This document shows, one piece after another, positions 43,108-53,288 of a DNA stretch of 64,000 bases. Position numbers and translations under genes: made by a program. The stretch is taken from contig JADFAD010000007.1 of the NCBI GenBank assembly GCA_015665455.1, positions 62,001 through 126,000 on the forward strand, in the 5' to 3' direction. Under the pieces are notes generated by a model. That model was not told the origin of the DNA and did no database searches. It worked only from the letters and a program-made list of their open reading frames with translations. Source of the DNA: Oceanospirillaceae bacterium (GTDB lineage Bacteria > Pseudomonadota > Gammaproteobacteria > Pseudomonadales > Litoribrevibacteraceae). Every line of letters starts with the position of its first letter. The first letter of the stretch is position 1.

Positions 43108-44751
43108 ATGCAGGAATATGAAATAACGGACGTTTCAACGTCGCCTTTTAAGGATCAAAAGCCAGGAACTTCTGGGTTAAGAAAGACGGTAGATATTTTT
43201 AAACAACCTAATTACTTGGAAAACTTTGTACAGAGTTTTTTGAATGTGGTTAAGGGTGATGCGCCCCAGCTTATTGTTGTGGGGGGAGATGGTCGTTACT
43301 TCAATCTTGAAGCCATCCAAACCATTATCCGTATCGCTGTTGCGAATGAAATTCCTCAGTTGTTAATTGCTAAAGGCGGGATATTATCAACCCCTGCCGC
43401 TTCTCATTGGATTAGGAAATACCAGGCGGATGCAGGTATTGTTCTCTCCGCCAGCCATAACCCAGCGGGCGAAAATGGCGATTTTGGGATTAAATTTAAT
43501 GGCGCTAATGGTGCTCCTGCTCCTGAATCATTAACCTCTGCCGTGTTTGAAGAGACGATAAAAATAACTTCTTACTTGTCTGCCGAAATAGACGCAGTTG
43601 ATCTTTCAGAAGTTCAGGATATTCAATTAAATAAGACCCAATTGATTATCCGTGATGGGGTGGTTGATTACGTTCATCATATGGCGAGTCTGTTTAATTT
43701 CGATGAGTTAACGAAAGGCTTTGAGTCGGGTAAATTGAGCGTGTTGTTTGATGCCATGCATGCTGTAACAGGCCCTTACGCTCGCCAGCTGTTGGTTGAT
43801 GTATTAGGTGCCGACGCATCGTGTCTTTTAAATGCAGAGCCGAAGCTAGATTTTGGCGGCGGTCATCCTGATCCTAACTTAGTTCATGCGGCAGAGTTAG
43901 TTGAAAGAATGTCCGCTGATAATGCACCTGTGTTAGGTGCTGCGTCGGATGGTGACGGCGATCGAAATATTATTCTGGGTAAAAACCAATTTGTTTCGCC
44001 GAGTGATAGCTTAGCCGTTATTCTTGAGCATCATAGGTTGTTACCTCAATTTGAAGATGGAATTTCTGGGGTAGCTCGATCGATGCCGACCAGCACTGCG
44101 GTTGACCGCGTTGCTGAAGCCTTAGGAATTGATTGTTACGAAACCCCTACGGGCTGGAAGTTCTTTGGTAACCTTCTTGATGATGAGCGGATACAGCTTT
44201 GTGGTGAAGAATCCTTTGGAACGGGTTCAGATCATGTTCGTGAAAAAGATGGTTTATGGGCTGTGTTAGCGTGGTTAACTATTGTTAGTTCATTGAATCA
44301 ACCGGTTGCTGATATCTTAGCTAATCACTGGAAACGTTTCGGACGTTCTTATTATTGCAGATATGATTTTGAAGGCATCGAAACTGCTAAAGCGGATGAC
44401 TTGATGGCCACTTTAAATGGTGGCTTGAAAGCGTTGCCGGGGCAAGCGTTTGGTGAATATACAGTAGATCGAGCGGATAATTTTGCTTATTCAGACCCTG
44501 TTGATGGCAGTGTGAGTAAGAATCAAGGCGTACGAGTTTATTTCACTGATGGCTCAAGAGTGGTATTCCGATTGTCTGGAACAGGGACGGTAGGTGCTAC
44601 TTTGAGAGTGTATCTCGAACAGTATGTGAACGTTGATGGCGAATTGGCCAGTGATTCAATAGAGGTGACAAAGTCTTTGGCTCAAGTAGCCCTAGATATT
44701 GCAAAAGTTGAAGAAAAATCGGGTAGAAGAGAGCCTGATGTAATCACTTAA
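43108..44751 (+). CDS. pgm: Phosphoglucomutase (alpha-D-glucose phosphate-specific)
   Basis: Interconverts glucose 1-phosphate and glucose 6-phosphate for UDP-glucose and polysaccharide synthesis. Seen: PGTSGLRKTV near the start, the active-site phosphoserine in VLSASHNPAGENGDFG, the metal loop DGDGDRNI, the sugar-binding GEESFGTGSDH and the phosphate-binding RLSGTGTVGATLRVY at the C-terminus. The 547-residue protein with an N-terminus starting EITDVSTSPFKDQKPGTSG belongs to the longer branch also found in eukaryotes and agrobacteria. Monocistronic, bracketed by two strong terminators. Confidence 0.95.
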   Translation: MQEYEITDVSTSPFKDQKPGTSGLRKTVDIFKQPNYLENFVQSFLNVVKGDAPQLIVVGGDGRYFNLEAIQTIIRIAVANEIPQLLIAKGGILSTPAASHWIRKYQADAGIVLSASHNPAGENGDFGIKFNGANGAPAPESLTSAVFEETIKITSYLSAEIDAVDLSEVQDIQLNKTQLIIRDGVVDYVHHMASLFNFDELTKGFESGKLSVLFDAMHAVTGPYARQLLVDVLGADASCLLNAEPKLDFGGGHPDPNLVHAAELVERMSADNAPVLGAASDGDGDRNIILGKNQFVSPSDSLAVILEHHRLLPQFEDGISGVARSMPTSTAVDRVAEALGIDCYETPTGWKFFGNLLDDERIQLCGEESFGTGSDHVREKDGLWAVLAWLTIVSSLNQPVADILANHWKRFGRSYYCRYDFEGIETAKADDLMATLNGGLKALPGQAFGEYTVDRADNFAYSDPVDGSVSKNQGVRVYFTDGSRVVFRLSGTGTVGATLRVYLEQYVNVDGELASDSIEVTKSLAQVALDIAKVEEKSGRREPDVIT

Positions 44752-44774
44752 TAGGGTCTACACTTATAGAAATG

Positions 44775-44807
44775 AAAGGCGATGAGGTAATACTCATCGC
44801 CTTTTTT
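44775..44807. terminator. Intrinsic terminator after pgm
   Basis: AAAGGCGATGAG pairs with CTCATCGCCTTT around GTAATA and ends in a T run. It also lies just downstream of the convergent glpE. Confidence 0.92.
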
Positions 44808-44831
44808 GTATGGGGTCGTTGAAACTTAGTA

Positions 44832-45149
44832 TTAGTCGCTTGAAACATGTTTGGGAAATAACACTCGCCAGTGCTCAAAGCCTCCATCCATGCTGTAGCT
44901 TTGTTCGAAGCCTTGCTCGCTTAAATATGATGCGGCGGATTGACTGGAATTTCCATGATAGCAATAGACGATTAACGGTTTAGACATATCAGCGGAACTG
45001 ATTAACTCACCTACGGTGTTATTATCTAAAAGTGTTGCTTGCGGGATGTGTGAGAGGTTGAAACTGCCAGGGTCCCGAATATCAACAACACGAGCGTTTT
45101 CGGTGTCCATGAGTTGTTTTGCTTTTTCTGGTGAAATTCGCTCGTACAT
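44832..45149 (-). CDS. glpE: Thiosulfate sulfurtransferase GlpE (single-domain rhodanese)
   Basis: Small rhodanese that transfers sulfane sulfur from thiosulfate to acceptors such as cyanide or thioredoxin. At 105 residues it matches E. coli GlpE. Seen: the rhodanese opening ARVVDIRDPGSFNLSHIPQA and the active-site loop CYHGNSS with Cys63. It follows apaH on the same strand after 43 bases and may be co-transcribed with the lptD-apaH operon, an arrangement also seen in Pseudomonas. Confidence 0.93.
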   Translation of the reverse strand: MYERISPEKAKQLMDTENARVVDIRDPGSFNLSHIPQATLLDNNTVGELISSADMSKPLIVYCYHGNSSQSAASYLSEQGFEQSYSMDGGFEHWRVLFPKHVSSD

Positions 45150-45192
45150 GATGCTCTACTCCATACCCACTTCTGTTGTGGTTTAAATTTAA

Positions 45193-46014
45193 TCAGTTGA
45201 TAGACTTATGAGAAGGGCAGCCTAAGCTGAACATCTCTTGATCTTCCAGTCTCATGGCGGTTAATGATCCACCCCATACGCAACCCGTATCTAACCCGAA
45301 AACGGTGTTTGATTCTGTATTGCCTTGCAATGCAGCCCAGTGACCAAAAACAATACGGTTGTCTTTCATTTTAGCTTGTTTAAAGGAAAACCATGGTTGG
45401 AAGCCGTCAGGCCAATTGCTAACAGTTTCCTTCGTACTAAACTCAAGCTTGCCCTGAGCATCACAGAACCGCATGCGCGTTAGGTAATTAGTGATCACCC
45501 GAAGTCGTTCTACGCCTTCAAGGTCTGAGCTCCATACATTGGGCGTGTCACCATACATATGGTCGAAAAAGTGCTGTCGATCAGGGCTTTGTATAAGATC
45601 TTCAACTTGCTTGCTGTATTTAAGCGCGCTTTTCAAAGACCAGATGGGCGGAATGCCTGCGTGGACCATCGTGTAATTCAAAATAGGGCAATGATGGATG
45701 AGCGGTTGTTGACAAATCCAGTTGATGAGCTCTTCTCTATCAGGGGCTTCTAAGACATCTTTAATAGAGCCTTTGGCCTTCTTGATTCCGTGGTGGCACG
45801 CGGCTAAATGCAAATCATGATTGCCAAGTACAGTGATGGCAGAGTCACCTAAGGATTTAATAAATCGAAGCGTCTCTAAAGATTTGGGCCCTCGGTTGAC
45901 CAAATCCCCTGCGAGCCAGAGAGTATCTTTCTTTGGGTTAAAGTTAATGACTTCTAGAAGCGCTTGAAGTTCATCAAAACAACCTTGGATGTCTCCAATT
46001 GCGTATGTGCTCAT
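45193..46014 (-). CDS. apaH: Symmetrical diadenosine tetraphosphatase ApaH
   Basis: Hydrolyses Ap4A to two ADP and removes Np4 caps from RNA. Metallophosphatase motifs are in order: GDIQGCFDELQALL, GDLVNRGPKSLE, LGNHDLHLAA, and a later MVHAGIPPIW. 273 residues, normal length. It is the last member of the lptD-surA-pdxA-ksgA-apaG-apaH cluster, 11 bases after apaG. Confidence 0.96.
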   Translation of the reverse strand: MSTYAIGDIQGCFDELQALLEVINFNPKKDTLWLAGDLVNRGPKSLETLRFIKSLGDSAITVLGNHDLHLAACHHGIKKAKGSIKDVLEAPDREELINWICQQPLIHHCPILNYTMVHAGIPPIWSLKSALKYSKQVEDLIQSPDRQHFFDHMYGDTPNVWSSDLEGVERLRVITNYLTRMRFCDAQGKLEFSTKETVSNWPDGFQPWFSFKQAKMKDNRIVFGHWAALQGNTESNTVFGLDTGCVWGGSLTAMRLEDQEMFSLGCPSHKSIN

Positions 46015-46025
46015 GACTATAGTAT

Positions 46026-46439
46026 TTAGTGAATGATGGATGGATTTGCAAGACGGAAAGGATCAATGCTGACATTAAACTGTTCGCCTGAATTTTTCTT
46101 CATGACATAATGCCCTTGCATACTCCCAACTGGCGTAGCGATGGCTGTACCGCTGGTATAAGTAAAATGTTGGCCTGGTTCGAGAATCGGTTGCTTGCCA
46201 ACCACGCCTTCGCCTTCAATTTCGTGCACATGTTCATTCGCATCAGTAATGCGCCAGTATCTGGACAAGAGTTGTGATGATTCAGCCCCTTGGTTTTTAA
46301 TGGTTATCGTGTAGGAGAACACAAAACGCTGTTTGGCAGGTTCTGAACGCTCAGGGAGGTATTCAGAGTCCACCCAGATTTCAAGCCCACTTTCGGCATC
46401 AACATTGTTAGCATCTAGCTTCTTGTTTGTGTTCTTCAT
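46026..46439 (-). CDS. apaG: ApaG domain protein
   Basis: Small fibronectin-III-like beta-sandwich protein of unclear biochemical role, conserved beside apaH. Seen: RFVFSYTITIKNQGAESSQLLSRYW with the following ITDANGxxxEVEGEGVVG-type block (here ITDANEHVHEIEGEGVVG) and SMQGHYVM near the end. At 137 residues it has about 10 extra N-terminal residues relative to E. coli (125). Its ATG overlaps the TGA of ksgA as ATGA, so translation is coupled. Confidence 0.94.
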   Translation of the reverse strand: MKNTNKKLDANNVDAESGLEIWVDSEYLPERSEPAKQRFVFSYTITIKNQGAESSQLLSRYWRITDANEHVHEIEGEGVVGKQPILEPGQHFTYTSGTAIATPVGSMQGHYVMKKNSGEQFNVSIDPFRLANPSIIH

Positions 46440-47224
46440 GAGACTGAATCACTAATTTTTACATATTGTTCGACGCTTAATGTTTCGGGGCGTGCAGACG
46501 GATCAATGCCTAACGCTTCAAGCTGCTCGCTACTAACGGTGCCTTTTAATGTATTTCGTAATGTCTTTCTGCGCATGCTGAAAGCCTGTCTCACTACTTT
46601 TTCAAGTACTTTCACATCTTTTGCCGGGAAGGGCAGTTCAGTGTAAGGGACCATTCGTACAACTGCAGAATCAACTTTTGGCACTGGATGAAACGATCCA
46701 GGTTTGACGATAAACAACGGTTGTACAGCGCAATAGTATTGAACCATGATGCTTAATCGACCGTAGTTTTTCTCGCGTGGGCTTGCTCCAAGTCGGTTGA
46801 CGACTTCCTTTTGAAGCATAAAGTGCATGTCTGTGATGTCTTTATGGTATGTCAAAAGGTGGAAGATAAGTGGCGTGGAAATATTGTAGGGTAAGTTACC
46901 TACAATCTTTAGCGGTTCGTCTTGAATCAGCTGACGGAAATCGAACTTTAACGCATCGCCTTGATGAATGTTAAAACCTTCGTAATGATTGAACTTCGAT
47001 TCAAGAATAGGGATTAAATCGCGATCAAGTTCCACGACATTCAAGTGGCCTTCGGTTGCCTTAAGAACCCCTTCGGTAATTGCCCCTTGGCCAGGGCCAA
47101 TTTCTACTATGTTATGACCAGGTTTGGCAGACACAGCGGCTAGGATATTGTCGATGACGTGATGGTCATGTAAAAAATTTTGACCAAAGCGCTTACGGGC
47201 ACGATGTTGATGTTCTGACGACAT
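46436..47224 (-). CDS. rsmA: 16S rRNA dimethyladenosine transferase KsgA/RsmA
   Basis: Dimethylates A1518 and A1519 of 16S rRNA late in 30S assembly, using S-adenosylmethionine. Seen: KRFGQNFLHDHHVI, the SAM loop VEIGPGQGAITEG, VELDRDLIPIL, the catalytic VGNLPYNISTPLIF, and KVDSAVVRM. 262 residues, normal length. It follows pdxA by 48 bases and overlaps apaG. Confidence 0.97.
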   Translation of the reverse strand: MSSEHQHRARKRFGQNFLHDHHVIDNILAAVSAKPGHNIVEIGPGQGAITEGVLKATEGHLNVVELDRDLIPILESKFNHYEGFNIHQGDALKFDFRQLIQDEPLKIVGNLPYNISTPLIFHLLTYHKDITDMHFMLQKEVVNRLGASPREKNYGRLSIMVQYYCAVQPLFIVKPGSFHPVPKVDSAVVRMVPYTELPFPAKDVKVLEKVVRQAFSMRRKTLRNTLKGTVSSEQLEALGIDPSARPETLSVEQYVKISDSVS

Positions 47225-47272
47225 GAAAAAATCCTAAGTGCAAAAAATGAGTTAGAAAAATACGTGGTTTGT

Positions 47273-48241
47273 TTATTTAGACGAGGTTACTTGTCGTCGA
47301 GCAATGGCCATTTTATATCCGTAATCAATGGCGGTCAGCAGGCTGCCATTGTCGGCGACTCCTTTCCCTGCTAAGTCTAGTGCAGTTCCGTGATCAACGG
47401 AGGTTCTTATGATGGGTAGACCAAGTGTGATGTTGGCGGCGTTACCAAACCCTTTGTACTTTAATACTGGCAGGCCTTGATCGTGATACATGGCAAGAAC
47501 GGCATCGGCATGACTTAAATATTTGTCTGTGAACAAGGTGTCTGCAGGTAAAGGGCCTGTTAACTTGATGCCCGATTGTCTTAGTTTTTCGAGAGTAGGC
47601 TCAATAACTTCGATTTCTTCATGGCCCATATGTCCACTTTCACCTGCATGCGGGTTTAAGCCACATACGTAGATATGAGGCTCATGAATACCAAAGAAAT
47701 TTTGAAGATCACTGTTTGTGATGGTTATTATTTCAGTCAGAAGCTCAGGGGTGATTTGATCAGCAACCTTTCTCAGAGGGAGATGCGTTGTTGCTAATGT
47801 CACCTTTAAGCCTTCTGTTGCGAGCATCATTACAACTTTTTTGCTGTTGGTCAGCTCTTCTAGGAATTCAGTATGGCCAGAAAATTCAATTCCGGCATCA
47901 TTAATGACACTTTTCTGAACAGGGGCTGTGACCATGCCATCGTAGGCACCATCCAAGCAGCCATTGGCCGCATGTTTCAACGTAGATAATACATAGTGGG
48001 CATTATCTACGTTAAGTGTTCCATGGCTTGCGGCCTGTTTAAGAGGGATATGATGAACGTTAAGACGCCCAGAATACCGCTCTAAGTTGAGTTCGGTTTG
48101 CTGTGATAGCCAGTTTTTATCACCAATAAGTGTAATGGTGAGTTCAGGATACTTCTCAAATAATTCTGAAAATGGGAGCTGGGCGGATAACTCAGGGCCA
48201 ATGCCTGCTGGTTCGCCAGTGGTTATTGCAAGGTTAATCAT
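47273..48241 (-). CDS. pdxA: 4-hydroxythreonine-4-phosphate dehydrogenase PdxA
   Basis: NAD-dependent oxidation of 4-phosphohydroxy-threonine in pyridoxal phosphate synthesis. Seen: [15 protein letters not shown], the substrate/metal His region [27 protein letters not shown] and the C-terminal [16 protein letters not shown] with a metal-binding His. 322 residues, standard length. It lies between surA (14 bases) and rsmA in the same operon. Confidence 0.96.
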   Translation of the reverse strand: MINLAITTGEPAGIGPELSAQLPFSELFEKYPELTITLIGDKNWLSQQTELNLERYSGRLNVHHIPLKQAASHGTLNVDNAHYVLSTLKHAANGCLDGAYDGMVTAPVQKSVINDAGIEFSGHTEFLEELTNSKKVVMMLATEGLKVTLATTHLPLRKVADQITPELLTEIITITNSDLQNFFGIHEPHIYVCGLNPHAGESGHMGHEEIEVIEPTLEKLRQSGIKLTGPLPADTLFTDKYLSHADAVLAMYHDQGLPVLKYKGFGNAANITLGLPIIRTSVDHGTALDLAGKGVADNGSLLTAIDYGYKMAIARRQVTSSK

Positions 48242-48255
48242 CCGCTTTAGCCGCC

Positions 48256-49554
48256 TTATAACTTAATTTCAGTGTATGCATCGTCTTTCAGTTCTTGAAG
48301 CCAGTTTTGCAACTCATCTTGGAACTTACGTTTTCTTAAGTAGTTTTTGGCAATCGCTTTTTGGTATTGAGACGCCATGTTTTCATCTTTGCGTCCTAAT
48401 ACTTGAAGAATGTGCCAGCCGAACTGACTTTCAAAGGGTTTACTTATTTCATCGATTTCAGTGTTGTTCATTGTGCGAGCGAAACTTGGAACAAGTTCTT
48501 CTCCACTCATCCAGCCCAGATCGCCACCGTTGACGGCGGAACCGGTGTCGTCTGTTTTCGATCGAGCTAAATCCGCAAAGTCAGCACCGTCTAGTATTTG
48601 CTTATAGATATCTTCGGCAACCATATACGCTTGGTTTGAATCTCGAATGATATTGGGCTTAATTAGGATATGGCGAACGTGAGTTTTATGAATAATGAAG
48701 TTATCACCGCCACGTTTATCGATTAGCTTCAAAACATGGAAACCGATGTCACTTTTGATTAGCTCACTGAACTCACCTTTCTTCATGTTCGAAAGTGGCT
48801 CATCAAACAAACTAGGTATGTTTTGTATTTTGGCCCAGTCAGTTTTGCCTGCTTGGTATTGGCTAAATTGTTTGGTCGCTTTTTTAAAGTCGTTACCTTC
48901 TTTTTTCCAGTAGGCTAGGACTTTAAGCGCTTCTTTTCTCTTTTCTGCAACGACTTCAGGCGCTGCTCGAGATGATACAGGGACCGTGATGTGAGCAATT
49001 TGGTATTCAGGAGAGATTTTCTCTTTACCTTCATCGGAAGCCAAAAATGCTTTCACTTCTTGATCTGTAATTTTGATTCGTCGGTTTACTTGATTTTGAC
49101 GAACTCGAGAAATGATCATCTCTCGTTTGATTTGGGCGCGAGCGCTGCTGTAGTTTGTGCCTTCTTCTTCAAGCGCGGCTTTGAATTGTTCAAGCGTCAT
49201 ACCGCTCTTCTGAGCAATGTTTGATACGGATTGATTTAATTCTTGGTCGCTAATTCGAATGCCTGCGCGTTGAGCCAGCTGTATTTGCAGTTCTTCCACA
49301 ACAAGCTGTTCAATGACTTGCTGAGTCAAAACGTGTTCTGGTGGTAATGGTCGGCCTGAATCTAGAATTTGGAGTTTGACGACTTCAATTCGTTCTGCGA
49401 CTTCACTTTCCATGATGATATCGTCGTTGATCTGTGCAGCAACCCGGTCCAATGCTTGTTTTGCCGACCATGCTGGTGCAGAGATTAAACCGCAGAATAA
49501 AAATGATGCGATTAATCTCTTTTTAACGGGTGAAGAAATAAATTTAGTAATCAT
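48256..49554 (-). CDS. surA: Periplasmic chaperone/peptidyl-prolyl isomerase SurA
   Basis: Chaperone for outer-membrane beta-barrel proteins, including the LptD encoded just upstream. Seen: a signal peptide (about residues 1-30, ending PAWSA), the N-terminal chaperone domain beginning [18 protein letters not shown], and two parvulin domains (about residues 165-270 and 280-380, the second with [15 protein letters not shown] and [11 protein letters not shown]). I start at the ATG at 49554, which overlaps the lptD end by 11 bases and gives 432 residues; an upstream in-frame start at 49581 would add nine residues before the signal peptide. Confidence 0.95.
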   Translation of the reverse strand: MITKFISSPVKKRLIASFLFCGLISAPAWSAKQALDRVAAQINDDIIMESEVAERIEVVKLQILDSGRPLPPEHVLTQQVIEQLVVEELQIQLAQRAGIRISDQELNQSVSNIAQKSGMTLEQFKAALEEEGTNYSSARAQIKREMIISRVRQNQVNRRIKITDQEVKAFLASDEGKEKISPEYQIAHITVPVSSRAAPEVVAEKRKEALKVLAYWKKEGNDFKKATKQFSQYQAGKTDWAKIQNIPSLFDEPLSNMKKGEFSELIKSDIGFHVLKLIDKRGGDNFIIHKTHVRHILIKPNIIRDSNQAYMVAEDIYKQILDGADFADLARSKTDDTGSAVNGGDLGWMSGEELVPSFARTMNNTEIDEISKPFESQFGWHILQVLGRKDENMASQYQKAIAKNYLRKRKFQDELQNWLQELKDDAYTEIKL

Positions 49555-52087
49555 AAATTGTCCGTTGGTTAATACCTTCAATCAGTTCAGTCAGTAGCTC
49601 GTCGTTAGAACCTCCAAAGCCTGAAAGACCTTTGAGTTCTATCATCAAGAAAATTCCGCTATCGAACTCATCTCGTTGTTCAGGAATTCCATTTCTAATG
49701 AGTTCTTCGGTATCGCCTGTATAAAAACGACGGTAAACCAGAGAGGTTCTCCAGCAGCAACTGTTGTATTCAAAGCCGTTTAACATGTCAGATGTACGGT
49801 CTAGAGTTAAGTCGTACTCCCAACGGTGAAGCAGTCGCCAAAAAGGTGAGACTTGCCAAACACCAGAAAATTCCAAAAATTCTTCTCGGGCGGCCAAACC
49901 GTCTTTCTTTTCGTTATACCTTAATGTGGCTACGTGTTCTGTGCCTGGTCTCCATAATATCGCATGACTGCTACGTTCAGTTTGATTAAGTCGATCACTC
50001 CATTCAAAATCAAATTGATACGCCCATGCCTCAAACGGGTTGTATCGCACTTCACCAATGTAATTAGACACGTCGTAATCGTTGTCGGTGTTTTTCTTAA
50101 CTTCATCGTGGTTATTGGTTAAATCCACTTTCCTGTCTTTCAGATATAAAATGGTACCGGCTTTAGCAACCAATGATTGATACCCATTTTCATCAATAAA
50201 GCGAGAAGTTAATCCCAAACCAACTTGTGATGTGTCACCGATTCGGTCACCGCCAGAAAATCGATTAGGTTCGAAGATTTGGCTGTATGTTAAGTCCGCT
50301 GCACTGGCATCAAAAATGGGCACATCACCTTGATCTTGGTAGGGAATGTAAGCGTACATAAATTGGGGTTCAAGTGTTTGGGTCATTGAACGACCCAACA
50401 TATCGAACGGTCTTTCTAGAAAAATACCACCCGCTAAGTGTGCGGAAGGTAGAGTGATGTCTTTTTCAGAGTTAAAGCGGTCTTCATTGAAGCCATTGAG
50501 TGTGTATTGCTTGTTATAAACGGTCACTCCGGGTGTTAGATAACCCCACGTTTTGCGTTTATCATAGTTAATGGTTGCTTCAGAGCTTGTTCTAAACGCG
50601 GAACCAACGGTCGTTGCCTGTTGGCCTGCAGTAAGATCTTCATTGGCTGCTGCTCGGTCAAAGTACGTTGCGTTGACTTCAAAAGAGGGTTGCCAAGCAC
50701 CAAATTCGTACCAGCTGCCTGAAAGTAATAAATCGGGCAGTTGTTTGTATTGATCGGATGCTACTTCGTCTTCATCGGTAATTTGGTAACTTCGGAATTG
50801 CCCTGCAAAGGCTAGGTTCTCGCCAGCCCAACTGGTTTTGAATATTTGATCGACAGTGCCATCCACCGATTTAGATAAGATTCCGTCGAAGTCGCCTTTG
50901 TAATCATCATCACTTACTCGGTTGTAATCAACTTCTGTTTTCCAGTCCTCAATTTTTCCTAAGTGATCGAAGTGCAGTGACCATCGATCTTCACCCGTCG
51001 ATTCGCCAGTGATTTCACGTTCATCTTGTTCAGGGTAGTCATCGTCGTCGCCAAGATAACCACCGTTTAATTTATTCATGCTCCAGTCATTGAGGTAGCG
51101 GAATTCGCCTTCCAGCATCGCGCCACGTTTTTCGAAGTACCTAGGGGTTAATGTTGCGTCAAAGTTTGGCGCTAAATTAATGTAGAAAGGTGTGGAAAGG
51201 GAGCTTTCGCCTTGGCTAGCCTCAAAAGAGGGCATTAAGAAACCCGTCTTGCGACGGTCATCGATGGGGAAGTTCATCCAAGGAATGTACATAACAGGAA
51301 CATCTTGGACTTTTAACTTAATATGAGAGGCTTCCCCCCATCCCTCAGTGAAATCAAGTTCAATGTCTTGGGCTTCCATTTTCCAAGCATTGCTGGATGG
51401 TTCACAAAAAGTGATGTAACCACTTTCAAGTTCGACATATTGAGAATCGTCTAAGAAATCAAAATCAATTTTATTCGATTGACCTCTTAAATGCGCATCA
51501 GCGACAGAAAATAATGCGTTATTGATTGTTCCGCTTTCATTTAACAAATCCACATCGGCTTGGTCTCCGAGCATTTTGAGACCTGAATTGTCGATTAACA
51601 CATTTCCAAATAAAGAAGCTTGGCTGGTGGTTTTGTTGTAGCAGGCATAATCCGATGTCGATTGATTTTTTTCTTGGGTGATGACGACGTTGCCGCCAAA
51701 CTGGCTGGTGTTGTCTTTGGTCGAGCCAGTTGCCCTATTTGCTTCAATTGCAATCGGTGCGTCTTTAGATACTTTTTCTTGCAGTCCTCGGCCGATGTAG
51801 AAACCGTCACAACGTGCTGATGCTTTCTTCTTTAGATCGTCAGGCAAATCTTCTTTTTTAACCCATCCAAGCTTATCGGCATAGCTGAGGATGTCAGAGT
51901 AATCCTGTGGAGAGAGATCTTTTTGTGGTGTGCAGAAGGTGTTGTCGTCGGCCTTTATGATGGTGCTGTATGAGAACAAAAGACTCGCTAGGGTTATTAA
52001 TAACCCATTGTTTGATCTATAGTTTCTAGCATGACGAGATGCTGGCTTGGTTGTGCAATGATGTTTTCGGTAAGTTCGAATCTTCAT
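49544..52087 (-). CDS. lptD: LPS assembly outer-membrane protein LptD
   Basis: Outer-membrane beta-barrel that with LptE inserts lipopolysaccharide into the outer leaflet. Seen: a long basic n-region then a hydrophobic signal (about residues 27-46), an N-terminal OstA/jellyroll domain (GGNVVITQEKN), conserved WxxxxxDIELDF-type and PWMNFPIDDRRKTGFLMP blocks, and a ~600-residue strand-rich barrel. Cysteines occur early (TFCTP, ARCDGF) and as a pair late (NSCCWRTSLVYRR), consistent with the interdomain disulfides needed for function. 847 residues, between E. coli (784) and Pseudomonas. First gene of the operon, divergent from amgK. Confidence 0.96.
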   Translation of the reverse strand: MKIRTYRKHHCTTKPASRHARNYRSNNGLLITLASLLFSYSTIIKADDNTFCTPQKDLSPQDYSDILSYADKLGWVKKEDLPDDLKKKASARCDGFYIGRGLQEKVSKDAPIAIEANRATGSTKDNTSQFGGNVVITQEKNQSTSDYACYNKTTSQASLFGNVLIDNSGLKMLGDQADVDLLNESGTINNALFSVADAHLRGQSNKIDFDFLDDSQYVELESGYITFCEPSSNAWKMEAQDIELDFTEGWGEASHIKLKVQDVPVMYIPWMNFPIDDRRKTGFLMPSFEASQGESSLSTPFYINLAPNFDATLTPRYFEKRGAMLEGEFRYLNDWSMNKLNGGYLGDDDDYPEQDEREITGESTGEDRWSLHFDHLGKIEDWKTEVDYNRVSDDDYKGDFDGILSKSVDGTVDQIFKTSWAGENLAFAGQFRSYQITDEDEVASDQYKQLPDLLLSGSWYEFGAWQPSFEVNATYFDRAAANEDLTAGQQATTVGSAFRTSSEATINYDKRKTWGYLTPGVTVYNKQYTLNGFNEDRFNSEKDITLPSAHLAGGIFLERPFDMLGRSMTQTLEPQFMYAYIPYQDQGDVPIFDASAADLTYSQIFEPNRFSGGDRIGDTSQVGLGLTSRFIDENGYQSLVAKAGTILYLKDRKVDLTNNHDEVKKNTDNDYDVSNYIGEVRYNPFEAWAYQFDFEWSDRLNQTERSSHAILWRPGTEHVATLRYNEKKDGLAAREEFLEFSGVWQVSPFWRLLHRWEYDLTLDRTSDMLNGFEYNSCCWRTSLVYRRFYTGDTEELIRNGIPEQRDEFDSGIFLMIELKGLSGFGGSNDELLTELIEGINQRTIYDY

Positions 52088-52253
52088 ATAAACGATGATA
52101 AGGTTAAGTGAATGGCCAGCATGGAGAATGTTTGGTGTGAGATTCTATACTGATTTACTTCAGGCTCCAATTCGCAGAGTAGATTATTTTGGATTTATTC
52201 TCTTTTGAATCTTGAATATTTAAGCGTACCTAAACAATAAAGGGGTTATCTGG

Positions 52254-53288
52254 ATGCTAACACAAGACGCTTTGAACTGGTTGGAGCAAAGCCTTGCTTA
52301 TTTGTCTGTAAAAGGTGAACCAAGTGTTGAATCGGTTGAGGGCGATGCCAGCAGTCGCGCATATTTTCGTGTGCATCTGGGCAGTAGAAGTTTTATCTTT
52401 TGTGTGAGTTCAGGCATTGAAAGTAATGAGCGATTTCGGCAGGTGTCTGCAGCGCTTGAACAGGTTGGTGTTATGGCGCCTTTGGTTTTCGCGTTTGAAG
52501 ACGAAAAAGGTTATATGCTGATGTCGGATATGGGGAACACACTTCTTAGCGACGTGTATAAAATGAACACCCATCGACAACCCGTCGCTATTATTCATCG
52601 AGCGTTGACGGACTTACTTAGGTTGGCTCAGATCCCTGATCCTCTCTTGCCGCTTACTGGATCTTATAACAACCAGCTGCTCTCACGGGATTTTGGATTG
52701 TTTGAAGAGTGGTTATTGAAGACATTCCTTGAGCTTGATCTGTCGGATGTACAAAGTAAATTACTGATCGAGCTTTCAACGTTTCTTTCTAAGGGGTTTG
52801 AAGAGCAGCCTCAAGTGTGGGTTCATCGAGACTTTCATTGCAGAAACTTAATGCTAACGGATGACGATGTGGCCATGATTGATTTTCAAGATATGGTGAA
52901 AGGCCCTGTTTGTTATGACTTAGCTTCAATCGTATTCGATGCGTATTGGCAGTTAACTCATGATCAACAGATGTCTTTGATTAAGGACTATTATCAGCAG
53001 CTACAACAAGCTGAGATATTATCGGTTGATATCGATATTGACGCATTTCAACGTTGGGTTTCTATAACAGCGATGCAGCGCTTATTAAAAATTTTAGGGA
53101 TATTCTGTCGTTTAACCATAAGAGATGGGAAGGCACAGTATTTATCAGATCTTCCTTTGGTTATGAAGCACGTTGATGATCTAGTTAACCATGATTCAGC
53201 GCTTTGGCCTGAAGGTTTCTCTGTCTTTTGGTCGCACACGATTAAACCGGCATTGGAGAAAAAGCTGTTAGATGAACGATGTAAGTAA
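52254..53288 (+). CDS. amgK: N-acetylmuramate/N-acetylglucosamine kinase AmgK
   Basis: Aminoglycoside-phosphotransferase-fold kinase that phosphorylates the anomeric carbon of MurNAc and GlcNAc in the recycling route that bypasses MurA and so gives intrinsic fosfomycin tolerance in Pseudomonas. Seen: VEGDASSRAYFRV at the N-terminus, the catalytic loop WVHRDFHCRNLML and the metal motif MIDFQDMVKGPVCYDLAS. 344 residues. It is divergent from lptD and overlaps murU by 17 bases, the same order as in Pseudomonas, which supports the specific call over a generic phosphotransferase. Confidence 0.93.
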   Translation: MLTQDALNWLEQSLAYLSVKGEPSVESVEGDASSRAYFRVHLGSRSFIFCVSSGIESNERFRQVSAALEQVGVMAPLVFAFEDEKGYMLMSDMGNTLLSDVYKMNTHRQPVAIIHRALTDLLRLAQIPDPLLPLTGSYNNQLLSRDFGLFEEWLLKTFLELDLSDVQSKLLIELSTFLSKGFEEQPQVWVHRDFHCRNLMLTDDDVAMIDFQDMVKGPVCYDLASIVFDAYWQLTHDQQMSLIKDYYQQLQQAEILSVDIDIDAFQRWVSITAMQRLLKILGIFCRLTIRDGKAQYLSDLPLVMKHVDDLVNHDSALWPEGFSVFWSHTIKPALEKKLLDERCK